Below, one piece after another: positions 17,062 to 23,720 of a stretch of DNA of 23,720 nucleotides. Numbering within the stretch: the stretch's first letter is position 1; every line of letters begins with the position of its first letter. Both the position numbers and the translations under genes were made by a program. The notes below the pieces were generated by a model. It made no database searches, had not been told where the DNA came from, and was given only the letters and a program-made list of their open reading frames with translations. The DNA lies in assembly GCA_900546575.1 (NCBI GenBank), contig URDM01000047.1, forward strand, positions 1 through 23,720. The letters run 5' to 3'. Source of the DNA: an uncultured Prevotella sp. GTDB taxonomy: Bacteria > Bacteroidota > Bacteroidia > Bacteroidales > Bacteroidaceae.

Positions 17062-17184
17062 TTGAGAGTTGAGAATTGAGAGTTGAGAGTTATGATTACC
17101 GATTTTTAATATTTAAAATCATAGCATTAATAACAATGCAAATCATAACTTTCAACTCTCAATTCTCAACTCTCAATTTTTTTT
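17062..17184 (+). terminator. Long heptad inverted repeat acting as terminator between convergent genes
   Basis: A 36-nt arm at 17062-17097 made of TTGAGAG-type heptads is mirrored at 17141-17176 with one difference, which is a G-U wobble in plus-strand RNA. Eight T's follow at 17177-17184. This suits termination of the DUF3332 transcript. The T-run reaches into the stop codon of the convergent peptidase gene. The 43-nt loop holds a further small hairpin, GATTTT/AAAATC, at 17101-17120. Confidence 0.8.
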
Positions 17185-19315
17185 ACTTCTCGCCCGAAAC
17201 GCCCATTTCCTTGAGCAGACGATCAGCATGTCCCCACTTGTCCATGAGGAAGAGTACGTAGCGGATGTCTACACCGATGCAGCGTGCCAGACGCTTGTCA
17301 AACCAGATGTCGCTTGACAATGAGTCCCAGTTGCCGTCGAATGCCAGACCGATAAGGTTGCCCTTGCCGTCGAACATCGGTGAACCAGAGTTACCGCCGG
17401 TGATGTCGTTGTTGGTGAGGAAGCAGAGCTGCATCTTGCCAGTTGTCTTGTCGGTGTACTTGCCGAAGTCGTTGGCAGAAAGGAGCTGCTTCATGATAGG
17501 CTCAGCCTGGTAGTCGATGGTGCCCTTTTCGCCCGATTCCATCTTGCGAACGATAGAGGCAGCGTCGGTGTAGTAGCCCGAAGGATTGCCACCGAGCAGA
17601 TAGCCGCCTACCTGACCGTAAGAAAGACGCATGGTGAAGTTGGCATCTGAGTAGTGGGGCAGTTCCTGCTCCATGCGCACCTTGGCGTCGCAGAGATACT
17701 TCTCCTGCTCGGCTATCTCCTCGCGGAGCGGCATGAGCAGACTGCGGCACTTGTTCATCATCTCGTTAATCTGCTTGCCATACTGGTAGCCGGGGTCTTT
17801 GGCGAGAGCCTTCTCGTTGAGCTTGATCTTCTTGCCGCTCTTCATCACTACCGAAGTAGAGTACAGCCAGTCGACATACTTGCGCGAATCGCCGCCGAAC
17901 TTCTCCTCAATAGTCTTGTAGAAGGCAGGAAGCTGGTCGGCAGATACATACTTGCGGAAGTTGTCGATGAGTGCTGCCTGCACGTCCTTGTCGAGTGCTG
18001 CGTCCCATTCGGCGCTGTTGTCCTCGAACACGTATGTCGACTTGCCCTTCTTGGCTGCCTTGCCAGCCTTTGCAGGCACCATCATAGCCAGACTGATGGC
18101 ACGTGTGTTGAACTCGGAAGTGCGGCCGAACGACTCGCGCAGAGCTGTGAACTCCTTGGTAACGTCAAGCTGCTTGGCATAAAGCTGAGCCATCTTGTCG
18201 AAGTCGAGCTTGCCCTTGAGGTAGCCGGTCCACTTCTGGAACTCCATGATGCGGTCCTCGAAGTCGGCCTTCTGACGAACGATACCTACCGAGTCGATAC
18301 ACTTGTTCATACCCAATGAGTTCTTCCAGTAGTTGGAACTCTGTGCATACTTAGAGTCGTACTTGATGCGTACTGCCTCATCGGCACGCATGTGCTTGAT
18401 CATAACGTCCTGCTTGACGCCGCGTACTTGTGCACGTGGAGCGTTCTCAGCGTCGCGCATCTGGCGGATGCCGTAGCTTGAGAGATAGCGTTCGGTCGAA
18501 CCCGGATAGCCGATGGTCATGGCGAAGTCGCCTTCCTTATATCCGTCCATCGAAACCTTTGTCCAGTGCTGCGGGTGATAGGGCACGTTGTCCTTAGAAT
18601 ATTCAGCCGGTCCGTTGGTCTTCGGGTCGGCGTAGATACGGAATACAGAGTAGTCGCAGGTCTGGCGCGGCCACATCCAGTTGTCGGTCTCGCCTCCGAA
18701 CTTGCCCATCGACTTTGGAATGGCGAACACCAGACGCAAGTCGCGGAATGTGCGGTAGGTAGTGGCGTAGTACTTGTTGCCCTCGTAGAACGGCTTTATT
18801 TCCAGGTCGAGAGTCTTGTCCTTAGCGTGTACCTCCTTGATCATTTCGTTCTCCACCTCGTTCAAGAGCTTGGCGCGCTCGTCGTTGGTCATGTTCTTGA
18901 TGCCACGCTTCTCCAGTTCGGGAGTGATGTCCTTCTGTTCCACCATGAAGCTTACGAACATGCTCTTGTTGGGCAGCTCTTCGGCGAACGACTTGGCGTA
19001 GAATCCGTTGAGCATGTAGTCGTGCTCTACGGTAGAATGAGAACGGATGGCCTCGAAACCACAGTGGTGGTTGGTCAGCACGAGTCCGTCGGGCGATACG
19101 ACAACGCCCGAGCAGTAGCCCGAGAAGTTGACAACCGACTTCATGATGGCGTCTTCGCCCTTGTACAGCTTCTCGTATGGAGCCGAGAATCCGTACGTCT
19201 TCATTTGCTCGTACACTGCGTGTGGCAGGTTGTAGAGCGTCCACATGCCTTCGTCGGCATGTGCGGCGGCTGATGACAACAGCATGGCAGCCGCCAGGAT
19301 AAGATTCTTTTTCAT
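17183..19315 (-). CDS. dpp7: S46-family dipeptidyl-peptidase, DPP7-like
   Basis: An exported serine peptidase that removes dipeptides from peptide N-termini in the periplasm, feeding amino-acid catabolism. It has 710 residues with a Sec signal peptide (about 1-20, ending AHA/DEG). The S46 triad is visible: His84 in TNHHCGF, Asp221 in RQTCDYSVF, and Ser645 in GGNSGSP. Gly661 in FDGNWD is the S1-pocket residue; DPP11 enzymes carry Arg there (Asp/Glu specificity), so this one should prefer hydrophobic P1 residues like DPP7. It follows the flippase gene after a repeat-rich spacer and shows no clear promoter of its own. The family is certain, the DPP7 subtype likely. Confidence 0.93.
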   Translation of the reverse strand: MKKNLILAAAMLLSSAAAHADEGMWTLYNLPHAVYEQMKTYGFSAPYEKLYKGEDAIMKSVVNFSGYCSGVVVSPDGLVLTNHHCGFEAIRSHSTVEHDYMLNGFYAKSFAEELPNKSMFVSFMVEQKDITPELEKRGIKNMTNDERAKLLNEVENEMIKEVHAKDKTLDLEIKPFYEGNKYYATTYRTFRDLRLVFAIPKSMGKFGGETDNWMWPRQTCDYSVFRIYADPKTNGPAEYSKDNVPYHPQHWTKVSMDGYKEGDFAMTIGYPGSTERYLSSYGIRQMRDAENAPRAQVRGVKQDVMIKHMRADEAVRIKYDSKYAQSSNYWKNSLGMNKCIDSVGIVRQKADFEDRIMEFQKWTGYLKGKLDFDKMAQLYAKQLDVTKEFTALRESFGRTSEFNTRAISLAMMVPAKAGKAAKKGKSTYVFEDNSAEWDAALDKDVQAALIDNFRKYVSADQLPAFYKTIEEKFGGDSRKYVDWLYSTSVVMKSGKKIKLNEKALAKDPGYQYGKQINEMMNKCRSLLMPLREEIAEQEKYLCDAKVRMEQELPHYSDANFTMRLSYGQVGGYLLGGNPSGYYTDAASIVRKMESGEKGTIDYQAEPIMKQLLSANDFGKYTDKTTGKMQLCFLTNNDITGGNSGSPMFDGKGNLIGLAFDGNWDSLSSDIWFDKRLARCIGVDIRYVLFLMDKWGHADRLLKEMGVSGEK

Positions 19316-19320
19316 TTAGA

Positions 19321-19350
19321 GATTGTTATTGATTGTTGATTGTTTTGTTG
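19321..19350. repeat. GATTGTT short repeats upstream of the peptidase gene
   Basis: GATTGTT occurs at 19321, 19331 and 19338 just upstream of the start codon at 19315. No TAnnTTTG was found here, so the peptidase gene may depend on an upstream promoter. Confidence 0.35.
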
Positions 19351-19447
19351 TAGGTAGGGTAGGTTTGGTAGGTTGGGTAGGTATAGTAGGTAGGCTTGCG
19401 CCTGCCAAACCTACAGCACCTACCAAACCTACCCAACCCTACAAAAT
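19351..19447 (-). repeat. 9-nt-unit inverted repeat after the flippase gene
   Basis: GGTAGGTTT-type 9-nt units at about 19351-19394 are mirrored at 19400-19447. The perfect core is 17 bp, 19357-19373 with 19418-19434, and the rest pairs imperfectly. It begins directly after the flippase stop and ends about 35 nt before the peptidase start. No T-run follows on the minus strand. It shares its unit with the element at 20956-21057. Confidence 0.7.
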
Positions 19448-19448
19448 C

Positions 19449-20927
19449 CTACTTGAATATCTTCTTCAGCGGCATATCATGATAAATGATGTGCGCTACG
19501 AACATTATTATGAGCACGGTGTTCACTGCGAGCGCCGCCCAGTTGGGCAGATGCTCGTTGGCGAAGTTCATGCAGAAGTAGAACAGCACCGTTATAGCCA
19601 CGTAAACGCCAATTGACTTGAGCGGATAGTTTATCGGATACTTCTTCTGACCTACAAGATACGACAGCACCATAGCCGTTGCGTAGCCTGCAAAACCAGC
19701 CCATGCGCACGCCATATAGCCGTATCGCGGCACGAACAGCACGTTGACGGCTATGAGCACGGCGCATCCTGCGCCCGAGAACCAGGCTCCCCAGATGGTC
19801 TTGTCGATGAGTTTGTACCAGAACGAGAGATTGAAGTACACGCCCATCATTATCTCGGCAGCCATCACGATGGGCACCACGCGCAGTCCCGACCAGTAGT
19901 CGCGGCCGATGATATGCTTCAGTACGTCGAGATAGCCTATCACTACGAGGAACGCCAGAAGGGTGAATATGATGAAGAACTTCATCGCCTGGGCGTACGT
20001 TTCGCGGTTGTCCTTGTCCTTCGACTTGCCGAACACGAACGGTTCGTAGGCGTAGCGGAACGCCTGGGTTATCATTGCCATAATCATGGCTATCTTCGAT
20101 GCGGCGCCATAAATGCCCAGTTGGGTGTGGGCGTCGCTACGTTCGTAGATGTAGGGGAATAGAATCTTGTCGGCAGTCTGGTTGAGAATGCCGGCTATGC
20201 CGAGTACCAGTATAGGCCACGAGTAGGAGAACATGCGACGCAGCAGCGCCTTGTCAAACTGGTATTTGATGCCCACCAGCTCCTTCCAGAAGAAGAAGGT
20301 GAGCGCAGCCGAGCAGAAAAGGTTGACATAGAAGGCATAGCCAGCGCCAACGGTAGGGTCGTATATCTGTGCGATGAGTCCCGTCGCGCCGTTGCTTTCG
20401 TATATGGCAGGCAGCACGAGGAAGAACATCAGATTGAGCGCTATCGCCATGAAGATGTTCAGAAGCTTAAGGGCTGCAAACTTGATAGGGCGTTTCTTGT
20501 AGCGCAGATAGGCGAAGGGGATGCACTGGAAGGCATCTATCGCCACCGTGACAGCCATCACCCAGATGTACGAAGGGTGGTCGGCGTAGCCCATGAACGA
20601 TGATATGGGGTTGATGAACGTAAGCACCAGCACCACGAACAGCAGCGATGTGAATCCCACAGACATCAATGTTGTAGAGTATACCTTCTGCGGATCCTCG
20701 CCTTCCTTGTTGGCGAAGCGGAAGAAGGTGGTCTCCATTCCGTATGTGAGAATCACCATCAGCAAAGCCGTATAGGCATATACGTTTGTGATGATGCCAT
20801 AGCCTCCACTCGCGGCAGACAGTTTTGCCGTGTACAAAGGTACAAGCAGATAATTAAGAAATCTGCCTACGATGCTGCTAAGACCGTAAATGGCGGTGTC
20901 CTTAGCAAGTGATTTGAGATTTGCCAT
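19449..20927 (-). CDS. Polysaccharide/oligosaccharide flippase (Wzx-like, MATE/MOP superfamily)
   Basis: An inner-membrane protein of 492 residues with about 12-14 hydrophobic segments. It resembles the polysaccharide-biosynthesis transporters that flip lipid-linked sugar units to the periplasm. The N-terminus MANLKSLAKDTAIYGLSSIV, the amphipathic helix with the first membrane span, and YGMETTFFRF are typical. I chose ATG 20927. An upstream in-frame ATG (21074) adds 49 residues of LPNLP-type repeats that are only the translated 9-nt hairpin repeat. No glycosyltransferases flank it, so the lipid-linked substrate is unknown. Confidence 0.9.
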   Translation of the reverse strand: MANLKSLAKDTAIYGLSSIVGRFLNYLLVPLYTAKLSAASGGYGIITNVYAYTALLMVILTYGMETTFFRFANKEGEDPQKVYSTTLMSVGFTSLLFVVLVLTFINPISSFMGYADHPSYIWVMAVTVAIDAFQCIPFAYLRYKKRPIKFAALKLLNIFMAIALNLMFFLVLPAIYESNGATGLIAQIYDPTVGAGYAFYVNLFCSAALTFFFWKELVGIKYQFDKALLRRMFSYSWPILVLGIAGILNQTADKILFPYIYERSDAHTQLGIYGAASKIAMIMAMITQAFRYAYEPFVFGKSKDKDNRETYAQAMKFFIIFTLLAFLVVIGYLDVLKHIIGRDYWSGLRVVPIVMAAEIMMGVYFNLSFWYKLIDKTIWGAWFSGAGCAVLIAVNVLFVPRYGYMACAWAGFAGYATAMVLSYLVGQKKYPINYPLKSIGVYVAITVLFYFCMNFANEHLPNWAALAVNTVLIIMFVAHIIYHDMPLKKIFK

Positions 20928-20955
20928 ATTGACTTTTTTGTTATTGTTTTGTATG

Positions 20956-21057
20956 TTTGGTAGGTTTGGTAGGTTTTGTAGGTGTGGTAGGTTTGGTAGG
21001 TTTTTGCTGGTACCTACTATACCTACGCCACATACAAAACCTACAAAACCTACCAAA
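20956..21057 (-). repeat. 9-nt-unit inverted repeat before the flippase gene
   Basis: Five units of TTTGGTAGG type (20956-21000) are mirrored by five at 21013-21057, with arms matching at 40 of 46 positions and a 10-nt loop. It fills the gap between the four-helix-bundle gene stop (21075) and the flippase start (20927). It shares unit and design with the element at 19351-19447, so the flippase gene is bracketed by the pair. Confidence 0.75.
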
Positions 21058-21074
21058 ATTACCCCTGCGCACAC

Positions 21075-21644
21075 CTATCTTTTTCCGTTTCTCCAGTCAA
21101 CTCTTGCCTTGTATCTCTGCTCCTTTATTCCACCTTCTTCCAAGAACTTGCGGTTCTGGTAGTCGATGAGTCCGCGTAGCATGGCGAGAGTCTGATGAAT
21201 CACTATCAGAGCGATGTTGGCTATTTCTTCAGCGCAGCGTCCTTCTATCTGCCTTCGATACCATGCGCTGTCGTTGATGCGTCGGCACAGTGGCTGCGCC
21301 ATCCGGTATTTGGGATGCTGAGGCCCCCATATCTCCAGACCATGGTTGCGCAGATAGTCCTTGTAGTCCTCTTTGAGTTCCTCAAGGCTGCCCTTGGCTA
21401 TTACCGTCAGCTTGTGTTCTATCTCGGTAGAGCCTTCGGCATCGCTATAGCCTTCTACTATGTTCTGCTTGCCCGAGCGTGCCGCCTGCTGCATTTGGTC
21501 GACCGTGCGGTCGTGACTACGCTCAAGAAATCGGCTTACGAAGTAGAATGTGATGTCGTAGACACACTCCGACTTGCGGAAAACAATCAGCGTCTTATAG
21601 CTGTCGGGCTGATTGGTTGGCCGGTTGAATGGATTTTGCTGCAT
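21075..21644 (-). CDS. Four-helix-bundle protein with suffix domain
   Basis: A 189-residue soluble protein. Residues about 14-110 form the four-helix-bundle (S23-like) domain, with FRKSECVYDITFYFVSRF and the conserved DQMQQAARSGKQNIVEGYSD. The part after about 110, LEELKEDYKDYLRNHGLEIW and on, matches the Bacteroidetes suffix-domain version of this family. Helix four is AEEIANIALIVIHQTLAMLRGLIDYQ, and the tail is basic (RYKARVDWRNGKR). No signal peptide or catalytic motif was seen. The family is widespread and of unknown function; related bundles bind nucleic acid in other systems. It sits between SpmAB and the flippase on the same strand. Confidence 0.88.
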   Translation of the reverse strand: MQQNPFNRPTNQPDSYKTLIVFRKSECVYDITFYFVSRFLERSHDRTVDQMQQAARSGKQNIVEGYSDAEGSTEIEHKLTVIAKGSLEELKEDYKDYLRNHGLEIWGPQHPKYRMAQPLCRRINDSAWYRRQIEGRCAEEIANIALIVIHQTLAMLRGLIDYQNRKFLEEGGIKEQRYKARVDWRNGKR

Positions 21645-21686
21645 AGGGGTGGATTCTTTTATTGCTTGATTTATATTACTTAACTC

Positions 21687-21718
21687 TTTTACTCTTTTAC
21701 CTTTTTACTCTTTTACCT
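21687..21718. repeat. Perfect 16-nt tandem duplication
   Basis: TTTTACTCTTTTACCT is present twice, head to tail, at 21687-21702 and 21703-21718, directly after the stop of the SpmAB gene. On the minus strand it is purine-rich. It is probably a simple slippage product. Confidence 0.6.
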
Positions 21719-22948
21719 TTAAAAGAACATGTAGCAGATAGCTATTGCTGCAATCACTCCAGCCAAGTCTGCCAGCAATCCGCAGGCTACTGCGTGGCGA
21801 GTATAGCGAACGCCGACGCTGCCGAAGTAGACGGCGAGGATGTAAAAGGTGGTGTCGGTAGAGCCTTGGAAGATGCACGAGAGTCGTCCGACGAACGAGT
21901 CGGCACCGTAGGTGGTCATCGCGTCGACCATCATGCCGCGTGCTCCGCTGCCCGAGAGAGGTTTCATCAGCGCCGTAGGCAGAGCACCCACGAAGTCGGT
22001 GTTGCCACCCAGAGCAGCAACGGTCCACTTGATGCCGTCCACCAGCATGTCCATTGCGCCCGAAGCACGGAACACTCCGATGCCTACCAATATCGCAACG
22101 AGATAAGGAATGATTCTGACGGCAGTGGTAAATCCGTCCTTTGCGCCCTCGATGAAGGCGTCGTAGACGTTCACCTTCTTGCGCATGCCAGCCAGAATGA
22201 ACATCACTATGATGAGCATCAGCAGGATATTAGCCACCGAATTGCTCACAACGTTCATCTGCGCCTTGTCCATCTGTGCGAAGCCCCATATTATAGCAGC
22301 CACCACAGCCGACATGCCGCCGAGCGTGAGCAGCATTGTACGGTTGATGAGATTGATGCGCTGGTAGAGCGAGGTGAAGATGATGCCCGCCAGCGTAGAG
22401 AAGAACGTGGCGAGAAGAATGGGCACGAAGATGTCGGTAGGTTGTGCCGCCCCCATCTGCGCACGATACACCATGATACTGACGGGAATCAAGGTGAGTC
22501 CCGACGTGTTGAGCACGAGGAACATAATCATCGGATTGGTGGCGGTGTCCTTCTTCGGATTCAGCTCCTGAAGCTGTTCCATAGCCTTCAGTCCGAGCGG
22601 AGTGGCAGCGTTGTCGAGCCCCAGCATGTTGGCAGCCACATTCATGAAGATGCTGCCCGTGACTGGATGACCCTTCGGAATGTCGGGAAACAGACGTGTG
22701 AACACGGGCGACAGCACGCGCGCCACAACGTTTATGACGCCGCCTTTCTCGCCAATCTTCATTATGCCGAGCCACAGCGAGAGCACGCCGGTGAGTCCGA
22801 GTGAAATCTTGAACGCGGCCTTCGACGTGTCGAACGTGGAGTTCATAATAGCTGGAAACACCTCGGTGTCGCCCATAAACACCAGTCGCACGGTGGCAAT
22901 GACGAATGCTATGAGGAAGAAGGCTATCCAGATGTAGTTGAGTACCAT
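21719..22948 (-). CDS. SpmA-SpmB fusion, nucleoside-recognition (Gate) domain membrane protein
   Basis: A 409-residue inner-membrane protein that joins the two spore-maturation proteins in one chain. The SpmA-like half covers about 1-200, with FMNVAANMLGLDNAATPLGL and LNTSGLTLIP as hallmarks. The SpmB-like half covers about 255-409, with AVRIIPYLVAILVGIGVFRA, PLSGSGARG and QGSTDTTFYILAVYFG. About 10-12 membrane spans are visible. In Bacillus the pair is needed for spore core dehydration; this organism almost certainly does not sporulate, so it probably moves a small solute. A TAnnTTTG element lies about 40 nt upstream. The domain call is firm, the substrate unknown. Confidence 0.92.
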   Translation of the reverse strand: MVLNYIWIAFFLIAFVIATVRLVFMGDTEVFPAIMNSTFDTSKAAFKISLGLTGVLSLWLGIMKIGEKGGVINVVARVLSPVFTRLFPDIPKGHPVTGSIFMNVAANMLGLDNAATPLGLKAMEQLQELNPKKDTATNPMIMFLVLNTSGLTLIPVSIMVYRAQMGAAQPTDIFVPILLATFFSTLAGIIFTSLYQRINLINRTMLLTLGGMSAVVAAIIWGFAQMDKAQMNVVSNSVANILLMLIIVMFILAGMRKKVNVYDAFIEGAKDGFTTAVRIIPYLVAILVGIGVFRASGAMDMLVDGIKWTVAALGGNTDFVGALPTALMKPLSGSGARGMMVDAMTTYGADSFVGRLSCIFQGSTDTTFYILAVYFGSVGVRYTRHAVACGLLADLAGVIAAIAICYMFF

Positions 22949-22984
22949 ATTTTCTGAGATACGTTGTTATTATTATAATAGGTG

Positions 22985-22992
22985 CAAAATTA
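22985..22992 (-). promoter_or_regulatory. -7 promoter element for the SpmAB gene
   Basis: TAATTTTG on the minus strand matches TAnnTTTG and is followed by CACC. TTTTTG about 23 nt further upstream could be a -33 element with a slightly long spacer. The start codon lies about 40 nt downstream. Confidence 0.55.
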
Positions 22993-23041
22993 CCCATTAA
23001 ATTTGGAATATCTCACAAAAATCGTCATTTTTGCGTCCCGT

Positions 23042-23623
23042 CTACTTATAAGCCTTGATGTATTCGTCGGCAACGGCACACAGTTCGTCGTACCATTCCT
23101 GACCGAAACGGCGCACCAGCGGACCCTCAAGGAAGCGGTATACACGCAATCCCAACTCCTTGCCCTTCTTCACTGCGTCCTCGCACACGTCCCAACGGTT
23201 GTAGTTGATAGCCACGGTGCCGTCCTTGAACCGCTTCTCGCGGATAGGGTAGAGGGCGCATGATATGGGCTTGATGAACTGAGTCTTGCCCTGACGGTAG
23301 GCTCGTTCGAGCGCGCACAGACAGCAGTCGCCCTCGTAGCAGGTGAACACGCAGTCCTTGCCGCCCACAATACTCGTCACGAGGTCGCCGTCGCGGTCGG
23401 TGTAAGCTACTCCCTGATGGTCGACCACAGCCTGCGCCGATGCCGACATGTCGCCCCACACCGTGTCGAGAGCCGACTCAATGCCGGCTATCTCGTCCAT
23501 AGTCACGGGTGCTCCGGCGTCGCCTTCAACACAGCAGATGCCCTTGCACTTGTCCAGATCGCAGCAGAACTGCTCGGTGATGATGTCGCTCGACACCAAT
23601 ACATTTGAAATCTCTAATATCAT
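23042..23623 (-). CDS. DUF3109 family cysteine-rich protein
   Basis: A 193-residue cytoplasmic protein with many cysteines: CCDLDKCKGICC (20, 21, 26, 30, 31), then C91, C95, C100, C101, C103, C122 and C147. The pattern fits DUF3109, related to the YkgJ-type zinc- or iron-chelating family. PISCALYPIR and NRWDVCEDA are typical family segments. No signal peptide was seen. The function is unknown; metal or Fe-S binding is inferred from cysteine spacing. The gene ends 93 nt before the SpmAB start. Upstream (23624-23674) no promoter motif was found. Confidence 0.92.
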   Translation of the reverse strand: MILEISNVLVSSDIITEQFCCDLDKCKGICCVEGDAGAPVTMDEIAGIESALDTVWGDMSASAQAVVDHQGVAYTDRDGDLVTSIVGGKDCVFTCYEGDCCLCALERAYRQGKTQFIKPISCALYPIREKRFKDGTVAINYNRWDVCEDAVKKGKELGLRVYRFLEGPLVRRFGQEWYDELCAVADEYIKAYK

Positions 23624-23674
23624 ATTCTGTCCTTTGTTTTTATATCAATAGTTCGTTAAAATTTGAGATAAAGG

Positions 23675-23719
23675 CTAAGCAGTTTTACGCTGCCAGCCAA
23701 AGAGTTCTTTGATAGTATG
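23675..23719 (-). CDS. Possible 3' end of an upstream gene, cut by the window edge
   Basis: On the minus strand the last 14 codons before a TAG at 23677-23675 read HTIKELFGWQRKTA, a plausible hydrophilic protein C-terminus ending 51 nt before the DUF3109 gene. Another frame is also open over this short stretch, so the call is weak and the product cannot be named. Confidence 0.3.
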   Translation of the reverse strand, partial: HTIKELFGWQRKTA

Positions 23720-23720
23720 A

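Noticed and set aside
20928..21074. 49-residue N-terminal extension of the flippase
   Set aside because: It is the translated 9-nt hairpin repeat; family members start at the MANLKSLAKD position.
21075..21644. Diversity-generating retroelement accessory (Avd)
   Set aside because: No reverse transcriptase, template repeat or variable repeat in the window, and the suffix domain marks a different subfamily.

Overview
The window reads as a chromosomal segment of an anaerobic gut- or oral-type Bacteroidales bacterium, most likely Prevotellaceae. The family assignment is inference. The evidence is: a SusC/SusD outer-membrane uptake operon, surface-type lipoproteins with acidic residues after the lipobox cysteine, an S46 dipeptidyl-peptidase, DUF3332 and DUF3109 proteins, a SpmA-SpmB fusion, several TAnnTTTG promoter elements, and little sign of Shine-Dalgarno sequences. 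No rRNA, tRNA, CRISPR array, integrase or transposase was seen.

Layout. Positions 1-185 hold short GC-rich hairpins. Positions 186-8682 are one minus-strand operon in the order SusC, SusD, DUF4843 lipoprotein, PKD-like lipoprotein and TlpA-type thioredoxin, with gaps of only 7-20 nt. It carries no glycosidase, protease or sigma/anti-sigma pair, so its substrate is unknown. Positions 8683-9179 are non-coding and hold a long susC leader, a TAnnTTTG promoter, a five-unit 22-nt tandem repeat and the terminator of the next operon. Positions 9180-15222 are gltD and gltB (glutamate synthase) on the minus strand. An AraC-family regulator follows (15432-16310, minus), then a divergent DUF3332 lipoprotein (16491-17042, plus). 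Next come, all on the minus strand, a DPP7-like peptidase (17183-19315), a polysaccharide flippase (19449-20927), a four-helix-bundle protein (21075-21644), a SpmAB fusion (21719-22948), a DUF3109 protein (23042-23623), and possibly the 3' end of one more gene at the window edge.

Main finding. The susC gene is split by a run of nine G residues inside its signal peptide. An ATG at 8682 opens a typical signal peptide that meets a stop immediately after the G9 tract. The 1040-residue SusC frame is open downstream but has no start except a TTG at the tract. With eight G's (one fewer), the two parts join into a signal peptide with a good SPase I site (SYA/AP) and a full 1054-residue SusC. This looks like a phase-variable ON/OFF switch for the whole uptake operon, captured OFF. 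A sequencing or assembly indel is the main alternative.

Second theme. Most of the longer gaps between genes hold hairpins built from short tandem units: 7-nt units at 10534-10704 and 17062-17176, and 9-nt units at 19351-19447 and 20956-21057. In two of them the mismatches between arms are G-U wobbles only on the transcribed strand, which suggests they act as RNA.
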